This document shows positions 7,304 to 15,839 of a stretch of DNA of 64,000 nucleotides, piece by piece (position 1 is the first letter of the stretch; every line of letters begins with the position of its first letter). Location: contig NZ_JAQISN010000001.1 of NCBI RefSeq assembly GCF_037450285.1, forward strand, positions 2,170,001 to 2,234,000, written 5' to 3'. A model generated the notes under the pieces. That model ran no database searches. It was given only the letters and a program-made list of their open reading frames with translations, and was not told the origin of the DNA. The position numbers and the translations under genes are program-made. The DNA is from Erwinia sp. SLM-02 (GTDB lineage Bacteria; Pseudomonadota; Gammaproteobacteria; Enterobacterales; Enterobacteriaceae).

Positions 7304-9322
7304 TCACCCCTCATTCACCGGCGACTGGATCCCAAAACGCTGCATCCGGCGGTAAAGCGTCATACGACTGATCCCCATCTGCCGCGCCACCGCACTGTGA
7401 TTCCAGCGCGCCGCACGCAGATACTGCACCAGCAGCTGCGCTTCAGGCGGTAACGCCGCATCGGCAAAAACGGCCTCCGTCGGCGGCGGCGCCACACCCG
7501 CAGAATGCGACGAAGGGGAAACATCGGCAACGCCCGCGGGATCGGAGAGTGCCACTGCAACCTGCAGCGGTGAGGCAGGCGTTGCCAGCTCCTCGGGCAA
7601 ATCGCCAACCTCAATACGACCGCCGTCGCACACCGCTGCGGCATAATCCAGCGCGTTATTCAGCTCGCGCAGATTACCGGGCCAGCGGTGCTGATGCAGA
7701 CGCCGACGCGCGGCGGCGCTCATCTCTACTCTGCCCGCCAGCAGCTTATCAATCAGCCAGTCGAGATCGCTGCGCTGACGCAGCGGCGGCAGCGTAATCC
7801 GTGCGCCCTGCAGACGATAAAACAGGTCGGTGCGAAAACGCCCCTCGGCCACCAGCCGATCCAGCGCGTGATGCGAAGCCGAAATCACCCGCACATCCAC
7901 CGGCACCGGGCGGGTAGCCCCCACCGGCAGCACTTCCTGCTCGGCCAGCACCCGCAGCAGGCGGGTCTGCATCTCCAGCGGCATATCGCCGATTTCATCC
8001 AGGAACAGCGTGCCGCCGTCGGCCTCCTGAATCAGACCGCGCCGCCCCTTGCTGCCTGCGCCGGAGAAGCTGCCCGGCAGATGGCCGAACAGTTCGCTTT
8101 CAATCAGCGTCGCCGGAATCGCCGCGCAGTTCACCGCCACAAACGGCCGTTCGCGACGATCGCTCGCCTGATGAAACGCGCGGGCGAAGTACTCTTTGCC
8201 GCTGCCGGTTTCGCCGTGGATAACCAGATGCAGGGATGCCTGCAACAGCCGCGAGGCGCGCTGTAGCTGCTGATGCAGCGCGGCATCGCCGCCGTTGAGG
8301 GCCGCCAGCGACGCGGGTAACGCATCCGCACCCTTAGCGCGTCGCGGCGGGCAGCGGGTCGGCTGCACGGCGGTGACAAACAGCTTTTCGCCGCTGCGCG
8401 CGCGCTCCAGCGTTCCCTGCCGCCCGTTGGCGCTGGCCAGCCAGTCCGGCAGGCTGTCAATCGAGGTGTTGAACAGCTGCTCAATCGGCATGCCCAGCAG
8501 TGCGCTTTTGCTGGTCGGCGGCGGCGCAGCCATTCCCAGCTCCTTCTCCAGCATCCGCTGAGCGCGGTGGTTATGCCCCACCACATTGCCACCGGCATCA
8601 AAGGCAATCAGGAAGTCGGGGCTGACCTCGACAAACGGCGAGGCCGGGCTGAGCTTCAGCACCCAGTCGTTGCGGTGACGATGCTCAAACCAGGCGTTTT
8701 CAATCTGATGGGCGTACAGCTTGGCGATCTGCAGCGCCAACTGCTGGCTGGACTTCGGCTGCGGTGAACTGAGCGCCGAAATATCGAGGATCGCATTCAG
8801 CTGCCCCTGCGGATCGAACAGCGGCACGGCGGTGCAGGTCAGCGGAATATGCGTCGCATCAAAATGGTCCGCCTGATGTACGGTCAGCGCCCTGCCGGTC
8901 GCCAGCGCGGTCCCCACGGCGCAGGTTCCGGCACAGGCTTCGGTCCACTGCGCCCCGAGGAACAGCCCCGCCCGCCGCAGGCTGATTTCCGCATCGGCGC
9001 TCCCCAGATAGTCGACGGTAACGCCGCGCGCATCGGTCAGCAGCAGCACATAACCCGCAGCGGCAATCTGCTTGTACAGCACCGTCAGACCGTGGTGGGC
9101 GATATGGCGAAACTCTTCCATTTCCTGACGATATTCCCGCAGCTCGTGCCACGGAAGAATACGGGCCTCCTGCATGCGGCTGGGATCGAGTCCGTGATGC
9201 TCCACGCAGCGCTGCCAGGAGTCGCGGATCGCCCTGTCGTGCGGCCTGGCGGGCAGCAAAGGCGCGCTGTTGCTGATGCTGGCCATCACCGTGGCAATGT
9301 GTTCGCGCTGGCTCTGATTCAC
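7304..9322 (-). CDS. acoR: Acetoin catabolism activator, sigma-54-dependent
   Basis: 672 aa. The N-terminal half carries the sensory region (GAF-like, with AARILPW-type AcoR/DhaR similarity: RDSWQRCVEHHGLDP). The AAA+ domain has Walker A GETGSGKE, Walker B GGTLFLDEIGDM, and ends in a Fis-type helix-turn-helix (HSAVARQMGISRMTLYRR). The sigma-54 contact loop reads GSFSGA in place of the usual GAFTGA, both conservative changes. The start is a GTG with AGGAG 8 bases upstream. It should activate the aco promoter at 6598-6613 in response to acetoin. It is separated from acoX by repeats C and D. Confidence 0.92.
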   Translation of the reverse strand: MNQSQREHIATVMASISNSAPLLPARPHDRAIRDSWQRCVEHHGLDPSRMQEARILPWHELREYRQEMEEFRHIAHHGLTVLYKQIAAAGYVLLLTDARGVTVDYLGSADAEISLRRAGLFLGAQWTEACAGTCAVGTALATGRALTVHQADHFDATHIPLTCTAVPLFDPQGQLNAILDISALSSPQPKSSQQLALQIAKLYAHQIENAWFEHRHRNDWVLKLSPASPFVEVSPDFLIAFDAGGNVVGHNHRAQRMLEKELGMAAPPPTSKSALLGMPIEQLFNTSIDSLPDWLASANGRQGTLERARSGEKLFVTAVQPTRCPPRRAKGADALPASLAALNGGDAALHQQLQRASRLLQASLHLVIHGETGSGKEYFARAFHQASDRRERPFVAVNCAAIPATLIESELFGHLPGSFSGAGSKGRRGLIQEADGGTLFLDEIGDMPLEMQTRLLRVLAEQEVLPVGATRPVPVDVRVISASHHALDRLVAEGRFRTDLFYRLQGARITLPPLRQRSDLDWLIDKLLAGRVEMSAAARRRLHQHRWPGNLRELNNALDYAAAVCDGGRIEVGDLPEELATPASPLQVAVALSDPAGVADVSPSSHSAGVAPPPTEAVFADAALPPEAQLLVQYLRAARWNHSAVARQMGISRMTLYRRMQRFGIQSPVNEG

Positions 9323-9507
9323 GGGTGTTTCTCCTGTAGCGGCACAGTCGGCCGGGGATAACCGCTGCTGAGGCGTGCGATATCATACACTGAATCGCTA
9401 TGTCGGTGCAGGCCGGGGCCAGGCGAACCGTCACGGATAAGCAGTGATTTTTTATCAGATTAATGACCGGGGAGAGTTTTTCACCGCGTCAGGCGGCAAT
9501 CTGTGAT

Positions 9508-9530
9508 CGGCCGCAAAGCGCGGCCGTTTT
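9508..9530. terminator. GC-rich hairpin between acoR and the C45 gene
   Basis: CGGCCG (9508-9513) pairs with CGGCCG (9521-9526), followed on the plus strand by TTTTATTT. The T tract is on the wrong strand for the leftward C45 gene, so its role is uncertain. Confidence 0.35.
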
Positions 9531-9571
9531 ATTTGCTCAAAAAGAGAGCTGGTGCGGGTTCGGTAACCGCT

Positions 9572-10597
9572 TCAGGGCTGCTGACCGGAGAGGCAGGCGT
9601 GCTGGCGATCTTCGGTAAACAGCGTCCAGCTCACCCGAGTTGCGCCGATGACGAAAATCGCCGTGGCCAGGGTGTTTTCTTCATCGGGATCGGCCGGGTC
9701 GCGCCGCAGGATCGGCAGGTCGGCGTGCTGCTCATCGTTAAGGATCGCCAGCGCCTGGTCCGGGTTCAGCGCCTTGTCTTCGCCCTCTGCCAGCCACTGT
9801 TGTAACCGCTGCTGGCGGCTGGCGGAGCTGCCGGTCACGATCTGTGGAACCGCCGCCATTTCCGGGTGGATCAGGTGATTGGCGTGGCCGTAGCGCTGAT
9901 GATTAATCTGCACATGCTGTGCCGTGCCGGTAGCCTCCACGCTGACGATACGCTCATCGCCGCACTGCGCCAGGCTGTGATGAAATGCGCCGCCGCGCGG
10001 TTCTGAGGTCAGAACGGTGACCGCTTCATCGATCGTGGCGGCATCCAGCGCGGCGCGTGCCAGAATCTGCCGGGGCATTCCCGCCGGGCGCTCCGACGCG
10101 CGAATATTGTTCACCGTATTGACCAGCCCGCGCTCGTTGACCGCCACGGTGTGGCCACAGATTGAACCGGGATAGAAAAAGCTGGTAAACGCCAGCCCCT
10201 GTTCCGGCCGCACGGTCACCATGCCGCAGTGTTTCCGCAACTGCGGAAAACCGTCTTCATTATGTGCGATCAGCGGTTCGCCCGCGTCGGTAAAACCGGT
10301 CACCGTGGTGCAGCCGTCAGAGGTAGACGGCAGCAGATCCCCGCGGCAGTTCCAGGCAAACACCTCGTCAAACGGTGCCTGCAACCCGTCCGCCAGGCCG
10401 CGTAGCTCCTGCCACAGCAGGGGAAAGCGTGCCTGCACCTGCTGCTGCATGGTCTGCAGCAGGCTGCTGTTTTTCAGCGCGCTGGTGTGGCCCCACAGCG
10501 CGGTCGCCCGCACTTCGTTACGGTAGGCATCGCTGCCCTGTTCGCCAAGCTGATGGCCAATCTGATAGTTGTCGCCGCTAAGGGTGATATGTTTCAT
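9572..10597 (-). CDS. C45-type autoproteolytic acyltransferase/hydrolase (Ntn fold)
   Basis: 341 aa. Resembles the acyl-CoA:6-aminopenicillanate acyltransferase (peptidase C45) family of Ntn hydrolases. The signature DGCTTVTGFTDAG...AHNEDG carries the Gly-Cys at which such proteins self-cleave to expose a nucleophilic cysteine, and AVNERGLVNTVNNIRA follows. The ATG at 10597 begins MKHITLSGDNYQIGHQLGEQG, the usual family opening; a longer frame adds 30 unrelated residues. No signal peptide. Substrate unknown: members act on acyl-amide bonds of small molecules or peptides. Its neighbours (acoR, siderophore receptors) do not decide its role. Confidence 0.8.
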   Translation of the reverse strand: MKHITLSGDNYQIGHQLGEQGSDAYRNEVRATALWGHTSALKNSSLLQTMQQQVQARFPLLWQELRGLADGLQAPFDEVFAWNCRGDLLPSTSDGCTTVTGFTDAGEPLIAHNEDGFPQLRKHCGMVTVRPEQGLAFTSFFYPGSICGHTVAVNERGLVNTVNNIRASERPAGMPRQILARAALDAATIDEAVTVLTSEPRGGAFHHSLAQCGDERIVSVEATGTAQHVQINHQRYGHANHLIHPEMAAVPQIVTGSSASRQQRLQQWLAEGEDKALNPDQALAILNDEQHADLPILRRDPADPDEENTLATAIFVIGATRVSWTLFTEDRQHACLSGQQP

Positions 10598-10667
10598 GCC
10601 GTTTTCTTCTGGTTGGTGATACGTCAATCTACTGAATTCGGCTGAGCTTACCAACAGCACGCGCAAT

Positions 10668-10700
10668 AAAAAAGCCGCCGTCTGCAAATCAGACGGCGGC
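10668..10700 (-). terminator. Rho-independent terminator of TonB receptor gene 1
   Basis: Perfect 11-bp stem GCCGCCGTCTG / CAGACGGCGGC (10674-10684 with 10690-10700), followed on the minus strand by six T. It lies 44 bases after the receptor stop codon. Confidence 0.9.
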
Positions 10701-10743
10701 CCGTTCGTGGCGTACGGCGGCCCTTAACTTTCAGGGCTGTGGC

Positions 10744-12945
10744 TTACCAGCGGTAGTCAACCGAGGCGATAATCGTGCGGCCAACTCCGTAGAAGCAGGC
10801 ATCTTCGCCGCTGCAGGAGGAGACGTATTTCTTATCGCTGAGGTTCTGCACGTTCAGCTGCAGGGTGGTGCCGCGCAGGGATGAGGTGGCCTGGCCGAGG
10901 TCATATTTCATCATCGCATCGTACAGGGTGTAGTGCGGAACATAGTATTCGCCGGTCGCATCACCCGGCGCGGTGCCGATGTAGCGCACGCCGGTACCAA
11001 CCGTCAGGCCGTTCAGTACGCCCTGCTGGAAGCTGTAGCTGCCCCACGCAGACGCAGCGTGGCGCGGAATGGCCGCCGGGCTGTGGCCGATTTCAGCGGC
11101 GGTTGGCGAATCTTTGGTCTCCACATCGGTGTAGGAGTAAGCCGCGGTCAGCGCAATCTCCGGCGTTGGCTGCGCGTTAACCTCCGCTTCCACGCCCTGA
11201 GACTTCACTTTACCGATCTGATCGTAGAAGTAAGTGGTGCGGTTAAACGAGGCCACGTTCTTCTGGGTGATATCGAACCAGGAAAGCGTCAGCAGGGTGT
11301 TGCTGTCCGGGATCTGATACTTCACGCCGACTTCGGTCTGCTTGCCGGTGGTGGGCTTCATCGCCGGGCTGCCCGGTTCGCCCTGGTACAGGGTCGGTTC
11401 AAACGAGGTGCTGTAGCTGACATACGGTGAAATACCGTTGTCGAAGGCGTACAGCAGGCCCGCGCGTCCGGTGAACTGATTGTCGTTATAGCTGTTTTCA
11501 GAGCCGCCGGTGGTGTTATCGCGGGTATTGACCTGCGACCAGTCGTGGCGGCCGGAGAGCAGCAGATTCCAGTCGTTCCACTCCAGCTGATCCTGCACGT
11601 ACACGCCCACCTGGTTCAGGGTTTTCTGGTCGCTGGAAACCAGCGACAGCTTGCTGGCATCAATGTCGGTATGGCTCGGGTTGGCCCAGTCGATTGGATA
11701 ATCGCTGTTGCGATCGCGATACATCTTCGAATTGATGTGGCTGTAACGGTAGTCCAGCCCGCCCAGTACGGTATGCTGCACTGCGCCGGTCTCGAACACG
11801 CCTTTCAGCTGGTTATCCACGCCGAATTCGTTGGTCAGCTGCGACTCGTGCTGCGCCATGCGGGTCAGCGTGTGATCGTTCGCCGGGGCGACGACGTTGT
11901 ACACCAGATACTTGTAGTCTTCATCGCGATGGGTGAAGCGCAGATTCTGGGTGAATGACACCGCATCGTTGAAGTTGTGGTCGAGGTTATAGCCGATGGA
12001 CGCCTGTTCGCGGGTCGACTTATCGTAGCTTGATTCGCTGACGTTGAAGTCATAAGGCACGTAGCCCGCACTGGTGGCGTACAGGGTTCCCGCACGCGGC
12101 AGGAAGTTACGTGAACCGGCCTTAGGATCGTTCTGGTAGCTGGTTAACAGGGTAAAGCTGGTGTCTTCGTTCGGCAGCCAGGTCAGCGCCGGGGCAATCG
12201 CCACGCGCTCCTGTTTGTTGTCCTTAACGAATTCGTGTCTGGTGCTGCCGATGCCGTTCAGGCGATAGAACAGCGTGCTGTCATCGTTCAGCCTGCCGCC
12301 GAAGTCAAACGCCGCTTCCGCCAGATGACGGTTACCGCTGCTCAGCTTAACTTCGCGGATCTCCTGCGCGGTCGGGCGCTTGCTGGTCATCGCCACCACG
12401 CCGCCGGGGCTGACCTGACCGTACAGAACGCCTGCCGGACCGTGGACCATTTCCACGCGCTCCAGCAGCCACGGATCCAGCTGCCCGGCCCCGCCGTTCT
12501 GGCTGGAAAGACCAAAGTGCAGCCCGTCAAGCAGCTTGGGCGCGTAGCGGAAGCCACGGCTGATCACTTCATCATTACGGTTGGAGTTACCGCGATAGTC
12601 GGTAATCACACCGCTGGTGTAGGACAGCGCTTCGGCAACGGAGGCCGGTTCCTGCTGATCCATCCGATCGCGGGTCACCACCGAAATCGACTGCGGGGTT
12701 TTGCGCAGCGGAGTATCGGTTTTGGTCCCGGCGGCGCTCTCTTTCGCCACGATCCCCTTCAGCGGCGCGGTAATGCTTTCCCGGTTTTCGGCGGTGACCG
12801 TCAGGGTGTTTTCAGGGGTCGTTGCGCCTGCGGCGTGCGCCACCGGCACTACCAGCAGGCTGGAGGCCAGTAAAAGACGCACTGTGTGTTTGTCGGAACG
12901 TACTGCGAAACCTGGTCTTGCCTGTTTTTTAACGGTACTGAACAT
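10744..12945 (-). CDS. TonB-dependent siderophore receptor 1 (FhuA/FoxA type)
   Basis: 733 aa outer-membrane receptor. After an extended signal peptide (ending near VAHAAGA) comes a TonB box TLTVTA, the plug domain (TPLRKTPQSISVVTR, VEMVHGPAGVLYGQVSPGG) and a 22-strand-type barrel ending in YRW. The C-terminal cysteine pair in VSSCSGEDACFYG resembles FhuA/FoxA hydroxamate receptors. It is a close paralogue of the next gene (13348-15534), sharing stretches such as NRNDEVISRGFRYAPKLLDG. It takes up a ferric siderophore with TonB-ExbBD. The ligand cannot be read from sequence: the receptor type suggests a hydroxamate, the neighbours a catecholate. A Fur-type site lies upstream. Confidence 0.92.
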   Translation of the reverse strand: MFSTVKKQARPGFAVRSDKHTVRLLLASSLLVVPVAHAAGATTPENTLTVTAENRESITAPLKGIVAKESAAGTKTDTPLRKTPQSISVVTRDRMDQQEPASVAEALSYTSGVITDYRGNSNRNDEVISRGFRYAPKLLDGLHFGLSSQNGGAGQLDPWLLERVEMVHGPAGVLYGQVSPGGVVAMTSKRPTAQEIREVKLSSGNRHLAEAAFDFGGRLNDDSTLFYRLNGIGSTRHEFVKDNKQERVAIAPALTWLPNEDTSFTLLTSYQNDPKAGSRNFLPRAGTLYATSAGYVPYDFNVSESSYDKSTREQASIGYNLDHNFNDAVSFTQNLRFTHRDEDYKYLVYNVVAPANDHTLTRMAQHESQLTNEFGVDNQLKGVFETGAVQHTVLGGLDYRYSHINSKMYRDRNSDYPIDWANPSHTDIDASKLSLVSSDQKTLNQVGVYVQDQLEWNDWNLLLSGRHDWSQVNTRDNTTGGSENSYNDNQFTGRAGLLYAFDNGISPYVSYSTSFEPTLYQGEPGSPAMKPTTGKQTEVGVKYQIPDSNTLLTLSWFDITQKNVASFNRTTYFYDQIGKVKSQGVEAEVNAQPTPEIALTAAYSYTDVETKDSPTAAEIGHSPAAIPRHAASAWGSYSFQQGVLNGLTVGTGVRYIGTAPGDATGEYYVPHYTLYDAMMKYDLGQATSSLRGTTLQLNVQNLSDKKYVSSCSGEDACFYGVGRTIIASVDYRW

Positions 12946-13154
12946 ATCTCTTCATCCATTCAGGAACTGCTTGCCAAAAAAACACCAGTCCGGCCGGGAA
13001 CTTATCGTTAAAAAAAACGTCCCGGCCGCTATCTCCGATCTCATCAGCCACGTGCGGCAGGGGATCGTGTTATGGCTTTTTCAGGGAAAATCCTTACTGC
13101 ATATTGAGTTAACGATCGCCGCTGAAAAGCTGAGTCGCATATTATTGCAAATAG

Positions 13155-13183
13155 AAACAATTCTCAATGCCATTATCATTTGC
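13155..13183 (-). promoter_or_regulatory. Fur-box-like site upstream of receptor 1
   Basis: On the minus strand, GCAAATGATAATGGCATTGA followed by GAATTGTT resembles overlapping Fur hexamers (GATAAT). It lies about 210 bases upstream of receptor gene 1. The remainder of the 402-base gap between the two receptor genes holds the terminator of receptor 2 and no gene that I can support. Confidence 0.6.
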
Positions 13184-13227
13184 AGTAATAGCGATCGGAT
13201 GGCGCCATAAACGCGCCCAAAATGAGC

Positions 13228-13253
13228 AAAAAAAAGCCACCGCGAAGGGTGGC
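13228..13253 (-). terminator. Rho-independent terminator of TonB receptor gene 2
   Basis: Stem GCCACC/GGTGGC (13236-13241 with 13248-13253), followed on the minus strand by eight T. It lies about 95 bases after the receptor 2 stop codon. Confidence 0.85.
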
Positions 13254-13347
13254 AAAGGGATGACTGAAATTTTTTTAACGCGGGCTTAGTCAGGAAGCCC
13301 AATCTGCCGCCGCCGGCAGGAAGCACTGCCGGAGCGGCTGCCCACCG

Positions 13348-15534
13348 TTACCAGCGGTAGTTCACCGAGGCCACCACGGTCCGGTCGGTACCGTAGAAGC
13401 AGGCTTCGGCGTTGCTGCACGAGGCAACATAGCGTTCGTCGGTCAGGTTCTGCACGTTCAGCTGTACGGTGGTGCCTTCCAGTGACGAGACGGCGTGGCC
13501 CAGCTCATACTTCACCATCGCATCGTACAGGGTGTAGTGCGGAACCTCATCGGTGCCGGTGGAGTCAGCCGGTGCATCACCCACATAGCGCACGCCCGCC
13601 CCCACCGTGAATCCGCTCAGCGGACCGTTCAGGAAGCTGTAGCTGCCCCAGGCCGATGCCGCATGGCGCGGAATGCTGGCCGGCGTGTGGCCCAGCTGCG
13701 TGGCTGTGTAGGTTTCTTTGGTCACCGCATCGGTGTAGGTATAGGCGGCGATCAGCTTCACTTCCGGGATCGGCTGCGCGTGAATTTCCGTTTCCACCCC
13801 CTGTGAATTCACCTTACCGATCTGCTCGTTATAGCCGGTGGTGCTGTTATAGGAGGTGATGTTCTTCTGATTGATGTCGAACCAGGAAACGGTCATCACC
13901 GTGTCGCTGCCGACCGGCTGGAACTTCAGCCCCACTTCCGTCTGTTCGCCGGTGGTCGGTTTAAACGGATCGGTGCCCGGCGCGCCGGTGCTCAGGTTCG
14001 GTTCAAACGAGGTGCTGTAGCTGATGTACGGCGACAGGCCGTTATCAAAGGCGTAGAGCAGCCCCGCGCGCCCGGTCAGCTTGCTGTCGTTCTGGGTGAC
14101 GTCCGATCCGCTGATGCGGTTGATGGTGCGGGTCTGCGACCAGTCGTTGCGGCCCGACAGCACCAGGTTCCAGTGATCCCACTCCAGCTGATCCTGCAGG
14201 TACAGCCCGACCTGATGCAGCTGTTTGACGCTGCTGGTGGTCAGGGCGATATCTGCATTATTCACTTCAACGGAGGTCGGATTGGCCCAGTCAAGCTGGT
14301 ACTTGTCGGAGGTGTGGCGCGACAGCGTGCTGGCCACGCGGCTCCAGCGGTAGTCCAGGCCGCCGAGCACGGTATGGCTGACCTCGCCGGTATCGAACAC
14401 GCCCTTCAGGTGGTTATCCACGCCGAACTCGTTGGTCATCGCCGTTTCCTGCTGCGGGCGGCGGTTGATGGTGTGGTCGTTCACGCTGGCGCTGGTGGTG
14501 TAGACCATATATTTATAGTCTTCATCACGGTGGGTGTAGCGCAGGTTCTGCTGGAAGGAGAGCGCTTCATTGAAGTTATGATCCAGCTCGTAGCCAATCG
14601 AAGCCTGCTCGCGCTTGTTGCCGTAGTAGCTCTGATCGTTGATGTTGAAATCATACGGCAGGTAACCGACGCTGGTCTCTTTCAGGGTTCCCGCCATCGG
14701 CAGGAAGTTGCGCGATCCGGCCTTCGGGTCGTTCTGGTAGCTGGTCAGCAGGGTGAAGCTGGTATCCGCATTGGGCAGCCAGGCGATCGCCGGCGCAATC
14801 GCCCAGCGCTGCTGTTTGTTGTGCTTCACCGTTTCATTTTTGGTGCTGGCAAGGCCGTTAAGACGATAGAACAGCGTGTTGTCGTCATTCAGCCTGCCGC
14901 CGAAATCAAACGCCGCCTCGCCCAGGTGATGGTTACCGGTGCTGAGCTTCACTTCACGGATGCTTTCCGCCGTTGGGCGCTTGCTGGTCATTACCAGCAG
15001 GCCGCCGGGGCTGACCTGGCCATACAGTACGCCCGCCGGGCCGTGAACCATTTCCACCCGCTCTAACAGCCACGGGTCGATCTGCCCCGCTCCACCGCTG
15101 GAGCTGGACAGGCCGGAATGCAGGCCGTCCAGCAGCTTGGGCGCATAGCGGAAGCCACGGCTGATCACTTCGTCATTACGGTTTGAGTTACCGCGATAGT
15201 TAGTGACTACGCCGCTGGTGTAGCTCAGCGCATCCGCCACGGACTCAAATGCCTGGTCGTCCATCTGCTCGCGGGTCACCACCGAAATCGATTGCGGGGT
15301 TTTGCGCAAAGGCGTACCGGTTTTGGTCCCGGCGGCGCTCTCTTTCGCCACCACGCCGTTTAACGGCGCGGTGACGCTTTCCCGGTTTTCGGCGGTCACC
15401 GTCAGGGTGTCCTCTGCAGTGGCACTGCCCAACGGCAGCATCAGCAGGGAGGACGCGAATAAAAGACGGATGGACGTTTTTTCAGAGTGTATTGCCAGGC
15501 CTGGCCGTACCTGTTTTATAATCTTTTTGAACAT
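13348..15534 (-). CDS. TonB-dependent siderophore receptor 2 (paralogue of receptor 1)
   Basis: 728 aa. Same build as receptor 1: signal peptide, TonB box DTLTVTA, plug with TPLRKTPQSISVVTR and VEMVHGPAGVLYGQVSPGG, barrel ending YRW, C-terminal cysteine pair VASCSNAEACFYG. Start set at ATG 15534 (MFKKIIKQVRPG), which aligns with the N-terminus of receptor 1. The two genes are clearly a tandem duplication. Divergence is greatest in putative surface loops (for example the segments around YRDRNSDYPIDW versus SRHTSDKYQLDW), which suggests different ligands. It is transcribed away from the fes-like gene, with a shared Fur-type site between them. Confidence 0.92.
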   Translation of the reverse strand: MFKKIIKQVRPGLAIHSEKTSIRLLFASSLLMLPLGSATAEDTLTVTAENRESVTAPLNGVVAKESAAGTKTGTPLRKTPQSISVVTREQMDDQAFESVADALSYTSGVVTNYRGNSNRNDEVISRGFRYAPKLLDGLHSGLSSSSGGAGQIDPWLLERVEMVHGPAGVLYGQVSPGGLLVMTSKRPTAESIREVKLSTGNHHLGEAAFDFGGRLNDDNTLFYRLNGLASTKNETVKHNKQQRWAIAPAIAWLPNADTSFTLLTSYQNDPKAGSRNFLPMAGTLKETSVGYLPYDFNINDQSYYGNKREQASIGYELDHNFNEALSFQQNLRYTHRDEDYKYMVYTTSASVNDHTINRRPQQETAMTNEFGVDNHLKGVFDTGEVSHTVLGGLDYRWSRVASTLSRHTSDKYQLDWANPTSVEVNNADIALTTSSVKQLHQVGLYLQDQLEWDHWNLVLSGRNDWSQTRTINRISGSDVTQNDSKLTGRAGLLYAFDNGLSPYISYSTSFEPNLSTGAPGTDPFKPTTGEQTEVGLKFQPVGSDTVMTVSWFDINQKNITSYNSTTGYNEQIGKVNSQGVETEIHAQPIPEVKLIAAYTYTDAVTKETYTATQLGHTPASIPRHAASAWGSYSFLNGPLSGFTVGAGVRYVGDAPADSTGTDEVPHYTLYDAMVKYELGHAVSSLEGTTVQLNVQNLTDERYVASCSNAEACFYGTDRTVVASVNYRW

Positions 15535-15736
15535 GTTTAGTTCTCTTGTCTGGAACAAACTTTCAGGGGTCACCCCGTAAAGCCGCGGTTATGCGGAACT
15601 GATAAGCGCGACGAAAACAGAAAGCACCTTTGCCACTGCGAACGGCGGTACTTCTCTGCACCCCTTCCAGGAGAAAATCGTTATATCTACGGCACTTACC
15701 CTCCTCCCCTGGAAAGTTGGGCAGCATGTTATTGCA

Positions 15737-15767
15737 AATGCAAATTGTTCTCAATAATATTTGCATT
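15737..15767. promoter_or_regulatory. Fur-type site in the receptor 2 / fes divergent promoter region
   Basis: A perfect 9-bp inverted repeat AATGCAAAT / ATTTGCATT (15737-15745 with 15759-15767) encloses TGTTCTCAATAAT. The A/T-rich sequence with GAGAACAATTTGCATT matches the site upstream of receptor 1 in part (GAGAATTGTTTCTATTTGC). It lies in the 305-base gap between divergent iron genes; nothing else is supported in that gap. Confidence 0.6.
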
Positions 15768-15839
15768 AGCGTTATTTGATTTAAGCGTTCTGAATAAGTT
15801 GAAATCTAAGTAACATAATGTAACCAAAGGAAAACATCC

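Noticed and set aside
6761..7453. Open frame of 230 codons on the plus strand
   Set aside because: It spans repeats C and D and the antisense end of acoR; no coding features.
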